Shown here piece after piece: positions 27,609 through 36,275 of a stretch of DNA of 56,136 nucleotides. The stretch covers positions 1 through 56,136 of the forward strand of contig VJZX01000016.1 in the NCBI GenBank assembly GCA_009663185.1, in the 5' to 3' direction. Position numbers and translations under genes: made by a program. Source of the DNA: Isoptericola halalbus. Lineage in GTDB: Bacteria; Actinomycetota; Actinomycetes; Actinomycetales; Cellulomonadaceae. The notes below the pieces were generated by a model. The model saw only the letters and a list, made by a program, of their open reading frames with translations. It was not told the DNA's origin and ran no database searches. The stretch's first letter is position 1, and the number at the start of each line of letters is the position of its first letter.

Positions 27609-28250
27609 TCAGCAGCGGTAGCGCAGCCAGACCACGCCGTCGTCAAAGGCTTCGGCGCCCGCCAGGCTCAGGGTCGACGACGGCGGCGGGCCCGTGCCGT
27701 ACCAGCGGCGCTCGACGCTCTCGACGCCCCTGCTGCCCGAGAGGCACGGGTGGACGAGCAGACTGATCTCGTCGAGAAGGCCGGAGCGGAGCAGCGCCCC
27801 GGTCAGCGTTCCGCCGCTGTCCACGCGGACCACCTTCGCGCCGCGCTTCCCCAGTGCGTCCAGCGCGGCTCCCAGATCGACCCGGTCGTCGCCGAGGACC
27901 AGCTCCTCCACGCTGGCGGCACCGTCGTCGCCCCTTGCCCACCCGAGCCGGGACCGGAGGGCCACGACCGAGGACCAGTACCCCGCGTCCCGCAGCGCCC
28001 GCCAGGCCCGCACGCGGTGGCGGCTGTCGACGACGGCGAGCAGAGGGCCGTCGTCTGACGGACCCGGACCGGGCTGCGCCTCGAGCGCCGGCTCCTGCGC
28101 GAGGATCGTGTCCGCCCCCGTGAGGGTGACGTCCTCGTGCCAGGTCCGTGCCAGCTCGTAGAACCGGCCGATGTCCGGCGCGAAGCCGGTGGTGGCGCCG
28201 TCGACCGAGACCGCGACGTGCACCACCACGTACGGGCCGAAGGCGCTCAT
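27609..28250 (-). CDS. RibD-C/DHFR-fold reductase
   Basis: This 213-residue protein of the RibD C-terminal/dihydrofolate-reductase-like family is NADPH-binding by family. It begins PYVVVHVAVSVDGATTGF and contains TLTGADTILAQE in place of the usual GRxT motif. VDSGGTLTGALLRSGLLDEISLLVHP matches the conserved G-G-x-L motif and the strand after it. It is not the folate-pathway DHFR and is not fused to a deaminase. The substrate is unknown. There is no good ribosome-binding site; the ATG at 28250 gives the normal family start. The gene lies convergent with serA and separate from the riboflavin genes. Confidence 0.8.
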   Translation of the reverse strand: MSAFGPYVVVHVAVSVDGATTGFAPDIGRFYELARTWHEDVTLTGADTILAQEPALEAQPGPGPSDDGPLLAVVDSRHRVRAWRALRDAGYWSSVVALRSRLGWARGDDGAASVEELVLGDDRVDLGAALDALGKRGAKVVRVDSGGTLTGALLRSGLLDEISLLVHPCLSGSRGVESVERRWYGTGPPPSSTLSLAGAEAFDDGVVWLRYRC

Positions 28251-28394
28251 GCGGGAGTCGCCGCCTTGGACTGACGCGGCCTGGTCCGGCCCGGAACGTC
28301 GAACCACTGGATCCGGAATCTGAACACCTCTCGACCTTCCGTCGAGACCATGATGCGGCTCCGCGGTCTCTCGGTGCTGCACGAGGTACGACGA

Positions 28395-28432
28395 AGGCCG
28401 CTGACCTGGTCTTTCACCAGGATCAGCGGCCT
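28395..28432 (-). terminator. Hairpin downstream of the DUF5302 gene
   Basis: AGGCCGCTGACCTGGT pairs with ACCAGGATCAGCGGCCT through a CTTTC loop (16 bp with one bulged base). It starts 13 bases after the DUF5302 stop. It separates that gene from the reductase gene. The 195 bases between the two genes contain no other feature I can support. Confidence 0.65.
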
Positions 28433-28445
28433 CCGCCACCGAGGA

Positions 28446-28628
28446 TCAGCCGGACTTGCGCCGGAACATCTTCTGAACCGGCCCGGCGGTCTCCGAGCCG
28501 TGCACGGCACCGGTGTTCGTCTCGCCGTCCGCGGTCCGGTGGTTCGCTGCGTTCTTCTTGTCGAGGGCTTCCTTGAAGCGGGCCTTGGCGTCCGCTCCGG
28601 GAGCCGTCGTGCGTACCTTGTCCGTCAT
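28446..28628 (-). CDS. DUF5302 small protein
   Basis: This 60-residue actinobacterial protein has the DUF5302 pattern. A basic amphipathic segment (KARFKEALDKKNAAN) is followed by a polar middle and the conserved end QKMFRRKSG. It is highly charged and probably disordered. Function is unknown. GAGGTGG lies upstream of the ATG. A hairpin follows the stop, so it is probably transcribed alone. Confidence 0.82.
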   Translation of the reverse strand: MTDKVRTTAPGADAKARFKEALDKKNAANHRTADGETNTGAVHGSETAGPVQKMFRRKSG

Positions 28629-28744
28629 GCGACCACCTCGTCATCGGTCCGGGTCCGGGCGCCAGGCCCCACGAGCGCAGCGCCCCGGGTCCGGTCCAGC
28701 ATTCCGTAGCGACCGGGCCGACGCCAGCGCAATTGGCGAACGCG

Positions 28745-29263
28745 TCACAGACCCTGCTCGGCCGGCTCCGGTGAGGACGCCGTCGCCGCGTCCCGTTCCG
28801 CGCGTTCGGCGCGCTCGGCACGCTCGGCGCGCAGCGAGGTGATCGCGCTCTCGAAGTCCTCGAGCGAGTCGAACGCCTGGTAGACGCTCGCGAACCGCAG
28901 GTACGCGACCTCGTCGAGCTCGCGCAGCGGGCCGAGGATAGCCAGGCCGATCTCGTAGGCGTCGATCTCGGGGCTGCCCGAGCTGCGGAGCGTCTCCTCG
29001 ACTCTCTGAGCGAGCAGCGCGAGGTCGTCGGCGCTCACCGGGCGACCCTGGCATGCCTTGCGGACACCCGAGACGATCTTGTCGCGGCTGAACGGCTCGG
29101 TCGCACCCGAGCGCTTGACGACCGAGAGGCTCGCGGTCTCGATCGTCGTGAACCGCCGGTTGCAGGCGGGGCACTGGCGCCGGCGTCGGATGGCGGCGCC
29201 GTCGTCGGACGTCCGGGAGTCGATCACGCGCGAGTCGGCGTGCCGGCAGAACGGGCAGTGCAT
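28745..29263 (-). CDS. nrdR: NrdR transcriptional repressor of ribonucleotide reductase
   Basis: NrdR represses ribonucleotide reductase genes according to its nucleotide load. The 172-residue protein has an N-terminal zinc ribbon (MHCPFC and QCPACNRRF) with the conserved RRRRQCP arginines. The ATP-cone domain follows ([24 protein letters not shown]). The C terminus carries a family-atypical RAE repeat tail ([14 protein letters not shown], about residues 145-158). AGGAGA precedes the ATG. The order nrdR, LysM gene, lexA is the same as in mycobacteria. No nrd structural genes are in the window. Confidence 0.96.
   Translation of the reverse strand: MHCPFCRHADSRVIDSRTSDDGAAIRRRRQCPACNRRFTTIETASLSVVKRSGATEPFSRDKIVSGVRKACQGRPVSADDLALLAQRVEETLRSSGSPEIDAYEIGLAILGPLRELDEVAYLRFASVYQAFDSLEDFESAITSLRAERAERAERAERDAATASSPEPAEQGL
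28795..28830 (-). repeat. Four 9-base tandem repeats in the nrdR 3' end
   Basis: Four degenerate 9-base units (GTTCCGCGC, GTTCGGCGC, GCTCGGCAC, GCTCGGCGC on the plus strand) encode the Arg-Ala-Glu repeats of the NrdR tail. Such a tract can expand or contract without breaking the frame. Confidence 0.8.
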
Positions 29264-29354
29264 CCGTGATCTCCTGCGGTCGGGGCCGGACGGGTGCCCG
29301 GCGGCCCGACGAAAGTATGCGGCACTCCACGGCCCGCGCAACATCCGACGGCTC

Positions 29355-29705
29355 TCACTCCTCGGGCACGAGGACCACCTGCCCGGCCTGGAGCTCCGAG
29401 GTGCGCATCCCGTTGATCGCCCGCAGCTCGGCGACGACGTCGCGCACGTCCTCGCCTGCCGCCGTCACGCCGCGCGCGAGCTCCCAGAGCGTCTCCCCCG
29501 GCTCCACGGTGTGCACGCGTACCTCGATCGGCTGGCCGGGCCCGCTCGCCATCGCCTGTGTCCCCACGAGGCCGACGACGGCCGAGACCAGCATGGCGAG
29601 TACGAGCATCACCGCGCGCCCTCGCGGCGTGAGCTGAAGCCCGCCGAGCCCGAGGAACCCGTTTGCCTCGGACGTCATGTGCGGACTCGCGATCGTGGCA
29701 GCCAT
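29355..29705 (-). CDS. LysM membrane protein, candidate SOS cell-division inhibitor
   Basis: This 116-residue protein has a cytoplasmic N terminus, one membrane helix (about residues 32-52, [20 protein letters not shown]) and an extracytoplasmic LysM domain ([17 protein letters not shown] ... [18 protein letters not shown]). It is divergent from lexA with SOS boxes between. The same position is held by mycobacterial Rv2719c/ChiZ and corynebacterial divS, which are SOS-induced division blockers; Bacillus YneA has the same helix-plus-LysM layout. I infer the same role here from position and topology. The ATG at 29705 has GAGAGGAAG close upstream. Confidence 0.8.
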   Translation of the reverse strand: MAATIASPHMTSEANGFLGLGGLQLTPRGRAVMLVLAMLVSAVVGLVGTQAMASGPGQPIEVRVHTVEPGETLWELARGVTAAGEDVRDVVAELRAINGMRTSELQAGQVVLVPEE

Positions 29706-29767
29706 CGTTCGCTTCCTCTCGTGCGGGGTCCGGGTGCAGCTCGCGACGTCCGTCGAACCAATCTCCG

Positions 29768-29783
29768 TCGAACATATGTACTT
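29768..29783. promoter_or_regulatory. Degenerate SOS box nearer the LysM gene
   Basis: TCGAAC-ATAT-GTACTT has a perfect left half and three mismatches in the right half. It lies 63 bases before the LysM gene. Between it and the second box lies GTACC-ATT-GGTAC (29793-29805), a short inverted repeat of unknown meaning. Confidence 0.5.
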
Positions 29784-29834
29784 CGAACGCCTGTACCATT
29801 GGTACCACCGTCAGAGGACAAAGTCGAGACATGC

Positions 29835-29850
29835 TCGAACAGATGTTTGA
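29835..29850. promoter_or_regulatory. SOS (LexA) box upstream of lexA
   Basis: TCGAAC-AGAT-GTTTGA matches the LexA consensus with one mismatch (T for C in the right half). It lies about 104 bases upstream of the lexA start. It is the likely autoregulatory operator, and may also serve the divergent LysM gene. Confidence 0.8.
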
Positions 29851-29953
29851 GCGAGGACGCGATCTCACCTACAGTGGGCGTAGCGCGATGGAAGGTTTGT
29901 CGGATTTCACGGCCTGATCCTCAGGGGCGGGCCACGAGGACGGGAGTGACGTG

Positions 29954-30709
29954 ATGACGACCGGACCGGACCGGGCCACGGGCGACGACGCCGCGCTGGC
30001 GACGGTCAGCGACCTGTCGGGAGCCGGGCCCGAACGCCTCACGCCGCGCCAGCGGCGCGTCCTCGAGACCATCCGCGACTCGGTCGAGCGGCGCGGCTAC
30101 CCGCCCACGATGCGCGAGATCGGCGAGGCCGTCGGCCTGGCCAGCCCGTCGTCGGTCAAGCACCAGCTCATGACGCTCGAGCGCAAGGGGTACCTGCGGC
30201 GCGACCCGAACCGGCCGCGCGCGATCGAGGTCGTGGACCCGGACGCGCCCGCGACGGTGCCTGCCGACGACGTCGAGTCCGCGCTCGGGTCGGCGACCGC
30301 CGGCCTTGCCATGACGGAGGACGCCTCCGTGCCCGCGCCGTCGTACGTTCCCCTCGTGGGCCGCATCGCCGCCGGCGGGCCCATCCTCGCCGAGCAGATG
30401 GTCGAGGACGTGTTCCCGCTCCCCCGCCAGCTCGTCGGCGACGGCGAGCTGTTCCTCCTCAAGGTCGCGGGCGACTCCATGGTCGACGCCGCGATCTGCG
30501 ACGGCGACTGGGTCGTCGTCCGCCGTCAGCCCGTCGCCGAGAACGGCGAGGTCGTCGCGGCGATGATCGACGGCGAGGCGACGGTCAAGACGTTCAAGCA
30601 GACAGACGGGCACGTGTGGCTGATGCCGCAGAACTCGGCCTACAGCCCGATCCCGGGCGACGAGGCACAGGTTCTCGGGCGTGTCGTCGCTGTCCTGCGG
30701 AGCCTGTAG
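29954..30709 (+). CDS. lexA: LexA, SOS repressor
   Basis: LexA represses damage-response genes and cleaves itself when RecA filaments form. The 251-residue product has the winged helix ([38 protein letters not shown]) and a linker of about 45 residues. The peptidase domain follows, with the Ala140-Gly141 cleavage site (GRIAAGG), catalytic Ser175 (GDSMVDAAI) and Lys212 (ATVKTF). GTG at 29951 and ATG at 29954 are adjacent starts; GGGAG at seven bases favours the ATG. SOS boxes elsewhere in the window mark its other targets: recA-recX, the HEPN-dinB pair and possibly the LysM gene. Confidence 0.97.
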   Translation: MTTGPDRATGDDAALATVSDLSGAGPERLTPRQRRVLETIRDSVERRGYPPTMREIGEAVGLASPSSVKHQLMTLERKGYLRRDPNRPRAIEVVDPDAPATVPADDVESALGSATAGLAMTEDASVPAPSYVPLVGRIAAGGPILAEQMVEDVFPLPRQLVGDGELFLLKVAGDSMVDAAICDGDWVVVRRQPVAENGEVVAAMIDGEATVKTFKQTDGHVWLMPQNSAYSPIPGDEAQVLGRVVAVLRSL

Positions 30710-30727
30710 CGCAGCCAGGCTCCCGGC

Positions 30728-31687
30728 TCAGAGCCCGAGGCGCCGCTGGACCTCCCGCATCGCCTCGGCGGATTTCCGCAGCCCGGCGACCTCGTCGTCG
30801 GACAGCGGGACGTCGATCGTCTCGGTGACACCACGCCGGTCGACGAGCGCGGGCACCGACAGGCAGACGTCGGTGATGCCGTGGAAGCCGTCGAGACGGG
30901 ACGAGACGGGCATGATGCTGTGCTCGTCCTTGAGCACAGCCTCGATGATGCGCGTTGCGGCGAGGCCCACTGCGTAGTTCGTCGCTCCCTTGCCCGAGAT
31001 GACGCGGTAGGCGGACTCGACGACGTCGGTCGCGATGCGCTCGCGCGCCGCGGCGTCGAGAACGGGCCGCCCGTCCAGTGCCTTCCAGTCCATGACCGGG
31101 ACGCCACCGATCGTCGCCGAGCTCCACAGCACGATCTCGGAGTCGCCGTGCTCGCCCGCGATGTACGCGTGCACGTTGCGCACGGCGACGCCGCAGTGCT
31201 CCGCGAGCGCGGCGCGCAGCCGCGACGAGTCGAGCACGGTCCCGCTGCCGAAGACTCGCTCGGGCGGCAGGCCGGACACCTTCTGCGCGGCGTAGGTGAC
31301 GACGTCGACCGGGTTGGTCACCATGATGAACACCGCGTCGGGCGCGGCCTCGACCAGCCCCGGCAGGATCGTGCGCGTCAGGTTCACCGTCGCCTCGGCC
31401 AGGTCGAGACGCGACTGGCCGGGCTGCTGCTTCGCGCCGGCCGTCACGACCACGACGTCCGCGCCGCGGCACACCTCGACGTCGTCGGACCCGACGATCT
31501 CCGCCTGCGGGATGAACATCCCGCCGTGCCGCAGGTCCAGCACCTCGGCGTCGACCTTCGCCCGGTTGACGTCCATGAGCGCCACGGTCCGGGCCGCCCC
31601 GCGCGCGAGTGCGGCGTACGCCAGGGTCGATCCGACGGCGCCGGCGCCCACGATCGCGAGCTTGGTCGTGCTGCGGGGTGCGTTCAC
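30728..31687 (-). CDS. ldh: L-lactate dehydrogenase
   Basis: This is an NAD-dependent L-lactate dehydrogenase interconverting pyruvate and lactate. The 319-residue product has the Rossmann start VGAGAVGSTLAYAAL and the LDH-type substrate loop AGAKQQPGQSRLDL. In that loop Gln stands where malate dehydrogenases carry Arg. MVTNPVDVVTY, GSGTVLDSSRLR and the catalytic His in IAGEHGDSE follow. The start is a GTG with GAGGTGC, five bases after the dinG stop, so ldh is the last gene of an hflX-dinG-ldh transcript. It is convergent with lexA, with only 18 bases between. Confidence 0.94.
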   Translation of the reverse strand: MNAPRSTTKLAIVGAGAVGSTLAYAALARGAARTVALMDVNRAKVDAEVLDLRHGGMFIPQAEIVGSDDVEVCRGADVVVVTAGAKQQPGQSRLDLAEATVNLTRTILPGLVEAAPDAVFIMVTNPVDVVTYAAQKVSGLPPERVFGSGTVLDSSRLRAALAEHCGVAVRNVHAYIAGEHGDSEIVLWSSATIGGVPVMDWKALDGRPVLDAAARERIATDVVESAYRVISGKGATNYAVGLAATRIIEAVLKDEHSIMPVSSRLDGFHGITDVCLSVPALVDRRGVTETIDVPLSDDEVAGLRKSAEAMREVQRRLGL

Positions 31688-31692
31688 GCACC

Positions 31693-33813
31693 TCAGGCTA
31701 CGGTGTCGAGCCGGCGCAGCGCAGCGTGCACCACACGGCCGTCCGTCGTGGGCCAGAACCCCGGCATCGACCGCGCCAGGAACGTTCCGTAACGTGCGGT
31801 CGAGAGCCGCGGGTCGAGCACCGCGACGACGCCCCGGTCGTCCGCCGAGCGGATGAGGCGGCCGGCGCCCTGCGCCAGCAGGAGCGCCGCATGGGTCGCC
31901 GACACCTGCATGAACCCGTTCCCACCGGCTTCCTCGACGGCGCGCGCACGAGCGGCCTTGATCGGGTCGTCCGGGCGCGGGAACGGGATGCGGTCGATGA
32001 TGACGAGCTGGCACGACGGCCCCGGGACGTCGACGCCCTGCCACAGGGACAAGGTGCCGAAGAGGCACGTGGCGGGGTCCTCGGCGAAGGCACGCACGAG
32101 GCTCGGCAGCTGGTCGTCGCCCTGACAGAGCACCGGGACGTCGAGTCGCTCGCGCATCGCCTCGGCGGCGGCCGTCGCGGCGCGTCTCGACGAGAACAGC
32201 CCGAGCGTGCGGCCACCGGCCGCCTCGATGAGCGCCGCGATCTCGTCCAGCTGCGCGTCCGTCGTCGGCTCGCGTCCGGGCGCCGGCAGGTGACGGGCGA
32301 CGTACAGGATTCCCTGCCGCGGATAGTCGAACGGGCTGCCGACGTCGGCTCCTTCCCAGCGGGTGCCCTCGCCCCCCTCCCGGCCGGCCAGCCCGAGCGA
32401 CCGCGCGAGCGGATCGAAGGACCCGCCGAGGGCGAGCGTCGCGGACGTGAAGATGCCCGTCGCCTCGCCGAGCAGCTGGGTGCGGATGAGCCCCGCGACC
32501 GCGAGCGGGGCGGCGTGCAGGCGTGTGATGCCGTCGCCGGCCCAGGGCGCGTCGTCGGGTGGGCGCGAGCACCACAGCACGTCGGCGCTCGTGTCCTCGG
32601 CCGCCATGCGCTCCGCGACCTCGAAGAGCTGCAGCACCGCGGACTGGGCCATCTTCATCCCTGGCTCGGGCTGAGCCGGTGCCTGCCCGCCGGTGGCGGG
32701 CTTGAGCCGGCTGAGCAGCTCGCGGGCCGCGTCCCGCACCGCGGCGACGGCGGCGCGCAGGTCGTCGGGGAGGCCCTGCCCGAATCGCTCGGCCGGGACC
32801 GTGGCGAGCAGCGAGCCCAGCCGCTGTGCGGCGTCGTCGAGCACCGACGTCTCGGCGCCGCCGTGACGCCGCGCGAGCCGTGCGGCGTGCTCGACCGAGG
32901 TGAGCGACAGGTCGACGGTGGCCGCCGAGGTGATGCGGTCGGCGAGCTCGTGCGCCTCGTCGACCACGACGACGTCGTGCTCGGGCAGGACGCCGGGGCT
33001 CCCGGAGGCTGCGATGCCGAGCATCGCATGGTTGGTGACCACGACGTCGGCCTCACGCGCGGCGGCGCGGGCCCGCTCGGGGAAGCACTCGGCGAGCATC
33101 GGGCACCGGCCGCCCAGGCACTCGAGCGACGTGACCGAGACCTGGCGCCAGGCCCGGTCCGGCACGCCCGGGACCAGGTCGTCACGGTCCCCCGTGTCGG
33201 TCTCCTGCGCCCAGGCGTGCAGGCGCCGGACGTGGTCGGCGAGCGAAGGGGCGTCGCCGCCGCGACCGGCACCGCCGCGGGCGCCTCCCGCCGCGGGCGC
33301 CGGGTGCTGCTCGGCGGCCGCACCCTCTGCGGCGCCCGGCAGGTCGAACAGCGTCGCCTCGTCGACCGGGTAGCCGCCGCCGGTCTTGTGCAGGCACAGG
33401 TAGTTGTGCCAGCCCTTGAGCAGCGCGACCCGCGGCTCGCGCGGCAGGCGGGGGGCCACGGCCTCGGCGACGAGCGGCAGGTCGCGCGTGATGACTTGCC
33501 GCTGCAGCGCGAGCGTCGCGGTCGACACGACGACCCGGCCCCCGTCGACCACCGCGTGGCGCACGGCGGGGACCAGGTAGGCGAGCGACTTGCCGGTGCC
33601 CGTCCCGGCCTGGACGAGCAGGTGCTCCCCCGACTCGACGGCGCCGGCGACCGCGAGCGCCATGCGGTGCTGGCCGTCGCGGCGCCCGCCGCCGAGCGCG
33701 GCGACCGTCAGGTCGAGCAGCTCGTCGACACCGGGGACGTCGCCGTTCGCCCGCTCGGCCTCGTCGGGCATGGCGGCGGACGGGACGTCGGTCGCGGCGT
33801 CGGGCAGGGTCAC
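31693..33813 (-). CDS. dinG: DinG-family ATP-dependent DNA helicase
   Basis: This is an XPD/DinG-type 5'-3' helicase. The 706-residue product has Walker A AGTGTGKSLAYL near residue 75. Iron-sulfur-type cysteines are present (YLCLHKTGGG and CLGGRCPMLAECF, four in the first domain). Walker B is VVVDEAHEL near residue 283. Helicase domain 2 motifs are GTLSLWQGVDVPG and the final QGAGRLIRSADDRG. Family members resolve R-loops and replication blocks. There is no SOS box in front. It starts with GTG 53 bases after hflX. Confidence 0.93.
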   Translation of the reverse strand: MTLPDAATDVPSAAMPDEAERANGDVPGVDELLDLTVAALGGGRRDGQHRMALAVAGAVESGEHLLVQAGTGTGKSLAYLVPAVRHAVVDGGRVVVSTATLALQRQVITRDLPLVAEAVAPRLPREPRVALLKGWHNYLCLHKTGGGYPVDEATLFDLPGAAEGAAAEQHPAPAAGGARGGAGRGGDAPSLADHVRRLHAWAQETDTGDRDDLVPGVPDRAWRQVSVTSLECLGGRCPMLAECFPERARAAAREADVVVTNHAMLGIAASGSPGVLPEHDVVVVDEAHELADRITSAATVDLSLTSVEHAARLARRHGGAETSVLDDAAQRLGSLLATVPAERFGQGLPDDLRAAVAAVRDAARELLSRLKPATGGQAPAQPEPGMKMAQSAVLQLFEVAERMAAEDTSADVLWCSRPPDDAPWAGDGITRLHAAPLAVAGLIRTQLLGEATGIFTSATLALGGSFDPLARSLGLAGREGGEGTRWEGADVGSPFDYPRQGILYVARHLPAPGREPTTDAQLDEIAALIEAAGGRTLGLFSSRRAATAAAEAMRERLDVPVLCQGDDQLPSLVRAFAEDPATCLFGTLSLWQGVDVPGPSCQLVIIDRIPFPRPDDPIKAARARAVEEAGGNGFMQVSATHAALLLAQGAGRLIRSADDRGVVAVLDPRLSTARYGTFLARSMPGFWPTTDGRVVHAALRRLDTVA

Positions 33814-33866
33814 CAGTCGATCCTAGGCGCCGACGCCGACGACCACCGGCGCGCGTCCCCAGGGCG

Positions 33867-35399
33867 TCAGACAGCCGCGCGGGCCAGCTCGGCCGCGAGG
33901 GACCCGTCGACCCGCCCCCGCAGCCGCGTGCCGTCGGCCAGGTGCTCCTCGGCGTCGATCTCGCCCGCCTCGTGCACGCGGTGCACGAGGTCGCCGCGTG
34001 AGTACGGCACGACGACGTCGATCTCGACGTCGGGTCGCGGCAGCTCGTCGGCGATGAGCGCCTTGAGCTCGGCGATGCCCTCGCCCGTGTGCGCCGAGAC
34101 GACGACGGAGCGCCGCTCGCGGCGCTGGAGACGGCCGACGACGGCCGGGTCGGCGACGTCGGCCTTGTTGAGCACGATGACCTCGGGCACGTCCTCGACG
34201 CCCGGGAGCTCGGAGAGCACCTCACGCACCGCGGCGATCTGCCCCTCGGGGTCGGGGTGTGACGCGTCGACCACGTGCAGCAGCAGCGCCGCGTCGGCGA
34301 CCTCCTCGAGCGTCGAGCGGAACGCCTCGACGAGCTGGTGCGGCAGGTGGCGCACGAAGCCGACGGTGTCGGCGAGCGTGTACACCCGGCCGTCCTCGGT
34401 GCGGGCGCGGCGCACCGTCGGGTCGAGCGTGGCGAACAGCGCGTTCTCGACGAGCACGCCGGCGTCGGTCAGCGCGTTGAGCAGCGACGACTTGCCCGCG
34501 TTGGTGTACCCGGCGATGGCGACGTTCGGGATCGCGTGCCGTTTGCGCTCGAGGCGCTTGGTCACCCGCGACGGGGCCATGGCCGCGATCTCGCGGCGCA
34601 GCTTGGCCATGCGGTTGCGGATGCGCCGGCGGTCGAGCTCGATCTTCGTCTCACCAGGGCCGCGCGAGCCCATGCCTGCTCCCTGGCCACCGACCTGGCC
34701 ACCGGCCTGACGGGACATCGAGTCACCCCACCCGCGCAGGCGCGGCAGCAGGTACTCGAGCTGGGCGAGCTCGACCTGGGCCTTGCCCTCACGCGACTTC
34801 GCGTGCTGGGCGAAGATGTCGAGGATCAGCGCCGTCCGGTCGACCACCTTGACCTTGACGATGTCCTCGAGCGCGCGCCGCTGGGACGGCGCCAGCTCGG
34901 TGTCCGCGATCACGGTGTCGGCACCGGCCGCGGCGACGACGTCGGCCAGCTCGGCAGCCTTGCCGGAGCCGAGGTAGGTGCCGGGGTCGGGTTTCTGGCG
35001 CCGCTGGAGCAGGCCGTCGAGAACCTGGGAGCCGGCCGTCTCGGCGAGGGCGGCGAGCTCGCGCAGCGAGACCTCGGCGTCGGCCGCGGCGGCCTCGCCG
35101 CCCGCGTACAGGCCGACGAGGACGACCTTCTCGAGGCGCAGCTGGCGGTACTCGACCTCGGTGACGTCCTCGAGCTCGGTCGACAGCCCGGCGATGCGGC
35201 GCAGCGCGGTGCGCTCCTCGAGGTCCAGCTGGTCGCCGTCGTGCTCGGTGTGGACGGTGCCGCCCTCAGCGCGCGCCGTCCCGGCCCGAGCGAGGACCCG
35301 CGCGACGACGTCGTTCGCGATCGCCTGGGCGTCGCGGTCGGCGTCGGAGGGTGTCGACCCCGTGAACGGGGTCTCGGGGTTCGTCGGGGTGTGGGTCAA
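33867..35399 (-). CDS. hflX: HflX GTPase
   Basis: HflX is a ribosome-associated GTPase that splits stalled or hibernating 70S ribosomes. The 510-residue product has an extended N terminus and the HflX N-domain (VGLYAGG ... GSGKAAELADVV). GGQGAGMGSRGPGETKIELDRRRI follows, and the G domain has G1 GYTNAGKSSLLNAL near residue 296, DTVGFVRHLPHQLVEAF as G3, and NKAD as G4. The start is a TTG because AAGGAGA lies just upstream; an earlier in-frame candidate would add 46 residues unlike the family. It heads the hflX-dinG-ldh unit and is divergent from the methyltransferase gene. Confidence 0.94.
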   Translation of the reverse strand: MTHTPTNPETPFTGSTPSDADRDAQAIANDVVARVLARAGTARAEGGTVHTEHDGDQLDLEERTALRRIAGLSTELEDVTEVEYRQLRLEKVVLVGLYAGGEAAAADAEVSLRELAALAETAGSQVLDGLLQRRQKPDPGTYLGSGKAAELADVVAAAGADTVIADTELAPSQRRALEDIVKVKVVDRTALILDIFAQHAKSREGKAQVELAQLEYLLPRLRGWGDSMSRQAGGQVGGQGAGMGSRGPGETKIELDRRRIRNRMAKLRREIAAMAPSRVTKRLERKRHAIPNVAIAGYTNAGKSSLLNALTDAGVLVENALFATLDPTVRRARTEDGRVYTLADTVGFVRHLPHQLVEAFRSTLEEVADAALLLHVVDASHPDPEGQIAAVREVLSELPGVEDVPEVIVLNKADVADPAVVGRLQRRERRSVVVSAHTGEGIAELKALIADELPRPDVEIDVVVPYSRGDLVHRVHEAGEIDAEEHLADGTRLRGRVDGSLAAELARAAV

Positions 35400-35503
35400 G
35401 GGTCTCCTTCGACGCGGGATGCGTGCACTGGCTACAACAAGGATCCCACGGCGGATCGTCCCGCACACCGGTTTTCCCGGTCGGCCCGGCGCACGGCGCC
35501 ACA

Positions 35504-35509
35504 TAGGAT
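35504..35509 (+). promoter_or_regulatory. -10 element of a leaderless promoter (RsmC-like gene)
   Basis: TAGGAT ends seven bases before the GTG at 35517. There is no Shine-Dalgarno sequence of useful strength. Confidence 0.5.
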
Positions 35510-35516
35510 CACGCCC

Positions 35517-36119
35517 GTGAGCGACGAGCCCGAGCACTACTTCACGGCGGAGCCCGCGTCCGACGCCGAGCGGCGGCCGCTGGTGGTCCGGCTCGCGGGC
35601 CGCGACGTCGAGGTCGAGGTGGCCTCGGGCGTCTTCTCCCCCGGCGGGATCGACAAGGGCACGCAGGTACTGCTGCGCCAGGTGCCCGCGCCGCCGTCGG
35701 GCGACCTGCTCGACCTCGGCTGCGGGTGGGGCGCCCTCGCGCTGACCATGGCGCTCGAGTCACCGCACGCGACCGTGTGGGCCGTCGACGTCAACACGCG
35801 TGCGCTCGACCTCGTCCGCCGCAACGCCGAGCGTCTCGGGCTCGCGGGAGTGCGCGCGGTGGCGCCCGACGCGGTGCCCGACGACGTCACGTTCGCCGCG
35901 ATCTGGTCCAACCCGCCGATCCGCGTCGGCAAGCAGGCCCTGCACGACCTGCTGCGCCGGTGGCTGCCGCGCCTGGCGCCCGACGCCGCGGCGTGGCTCG
36001 TGGTGCAGAAGAACCTGGGGTCCGACTCGCTCGCGCGCTGGATCGAGACCGAGCTCGGGCTCCCGACCGGGCGCGCGGCGTCGTCGAAGGGGTTCCGCGT
36101 CCTGCGCGTAGCCCGCTGA
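35517..36119 (+). CDS. RsmC/RlmG-like class I methyltransferase
   Basis: This 200-residue SAM-dependent methyltransferase belongs to the small-domain (MTS) family that includes rRNA guanine-N2 methylases. Motif I is DLLDLGCGWGALALTMAL near residue 64, the acidic end is VDVNTRALDLVRRNAE, and the catalytic IWSNPPIRVGKQALHDLL carries the NPP-type motif of N-methyltransferases acting on bases. Only the catalytic domain is present, unlike two-domain RsmC. The exact rRNA target is unknown. The GTG start fits a leaderless transcript. It is divergent from hflX, another ribosome factor. Confidence 0.87.
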   Translation: MSDEPEHYFTAEPASDAERRPLVVRLAGRDVEVEVASGVFSPGGIDKGTQVLLRQVPAPPSGDLLDLGCGWGALALTMALESPHATVWAVDVNTRALDLVRRNAERLGLAGVRAVAPDAVPDDVTFAAIWSNPPIRVGKQALHDLLRRWLPRLAPDAAAWLVVQKNLGSDSLARWIETELGLPTGRAASSKGFRVLRVAR

Positions 36120-36275
36120 GTCGGCGAGCGTCAGCGCGCGAACGCCGGGTACCCGGTCGTCTCCGCATCGGGTGGTGCAGAAGAACCCGCGGCGTGTCGT
36201 GAGCGGCGCGGGCTGGCGGGGACATCTGCTGCGCCGGCGACGTTGCTAGGCTGCGGCGGCACCGAGGAAGGTTCC

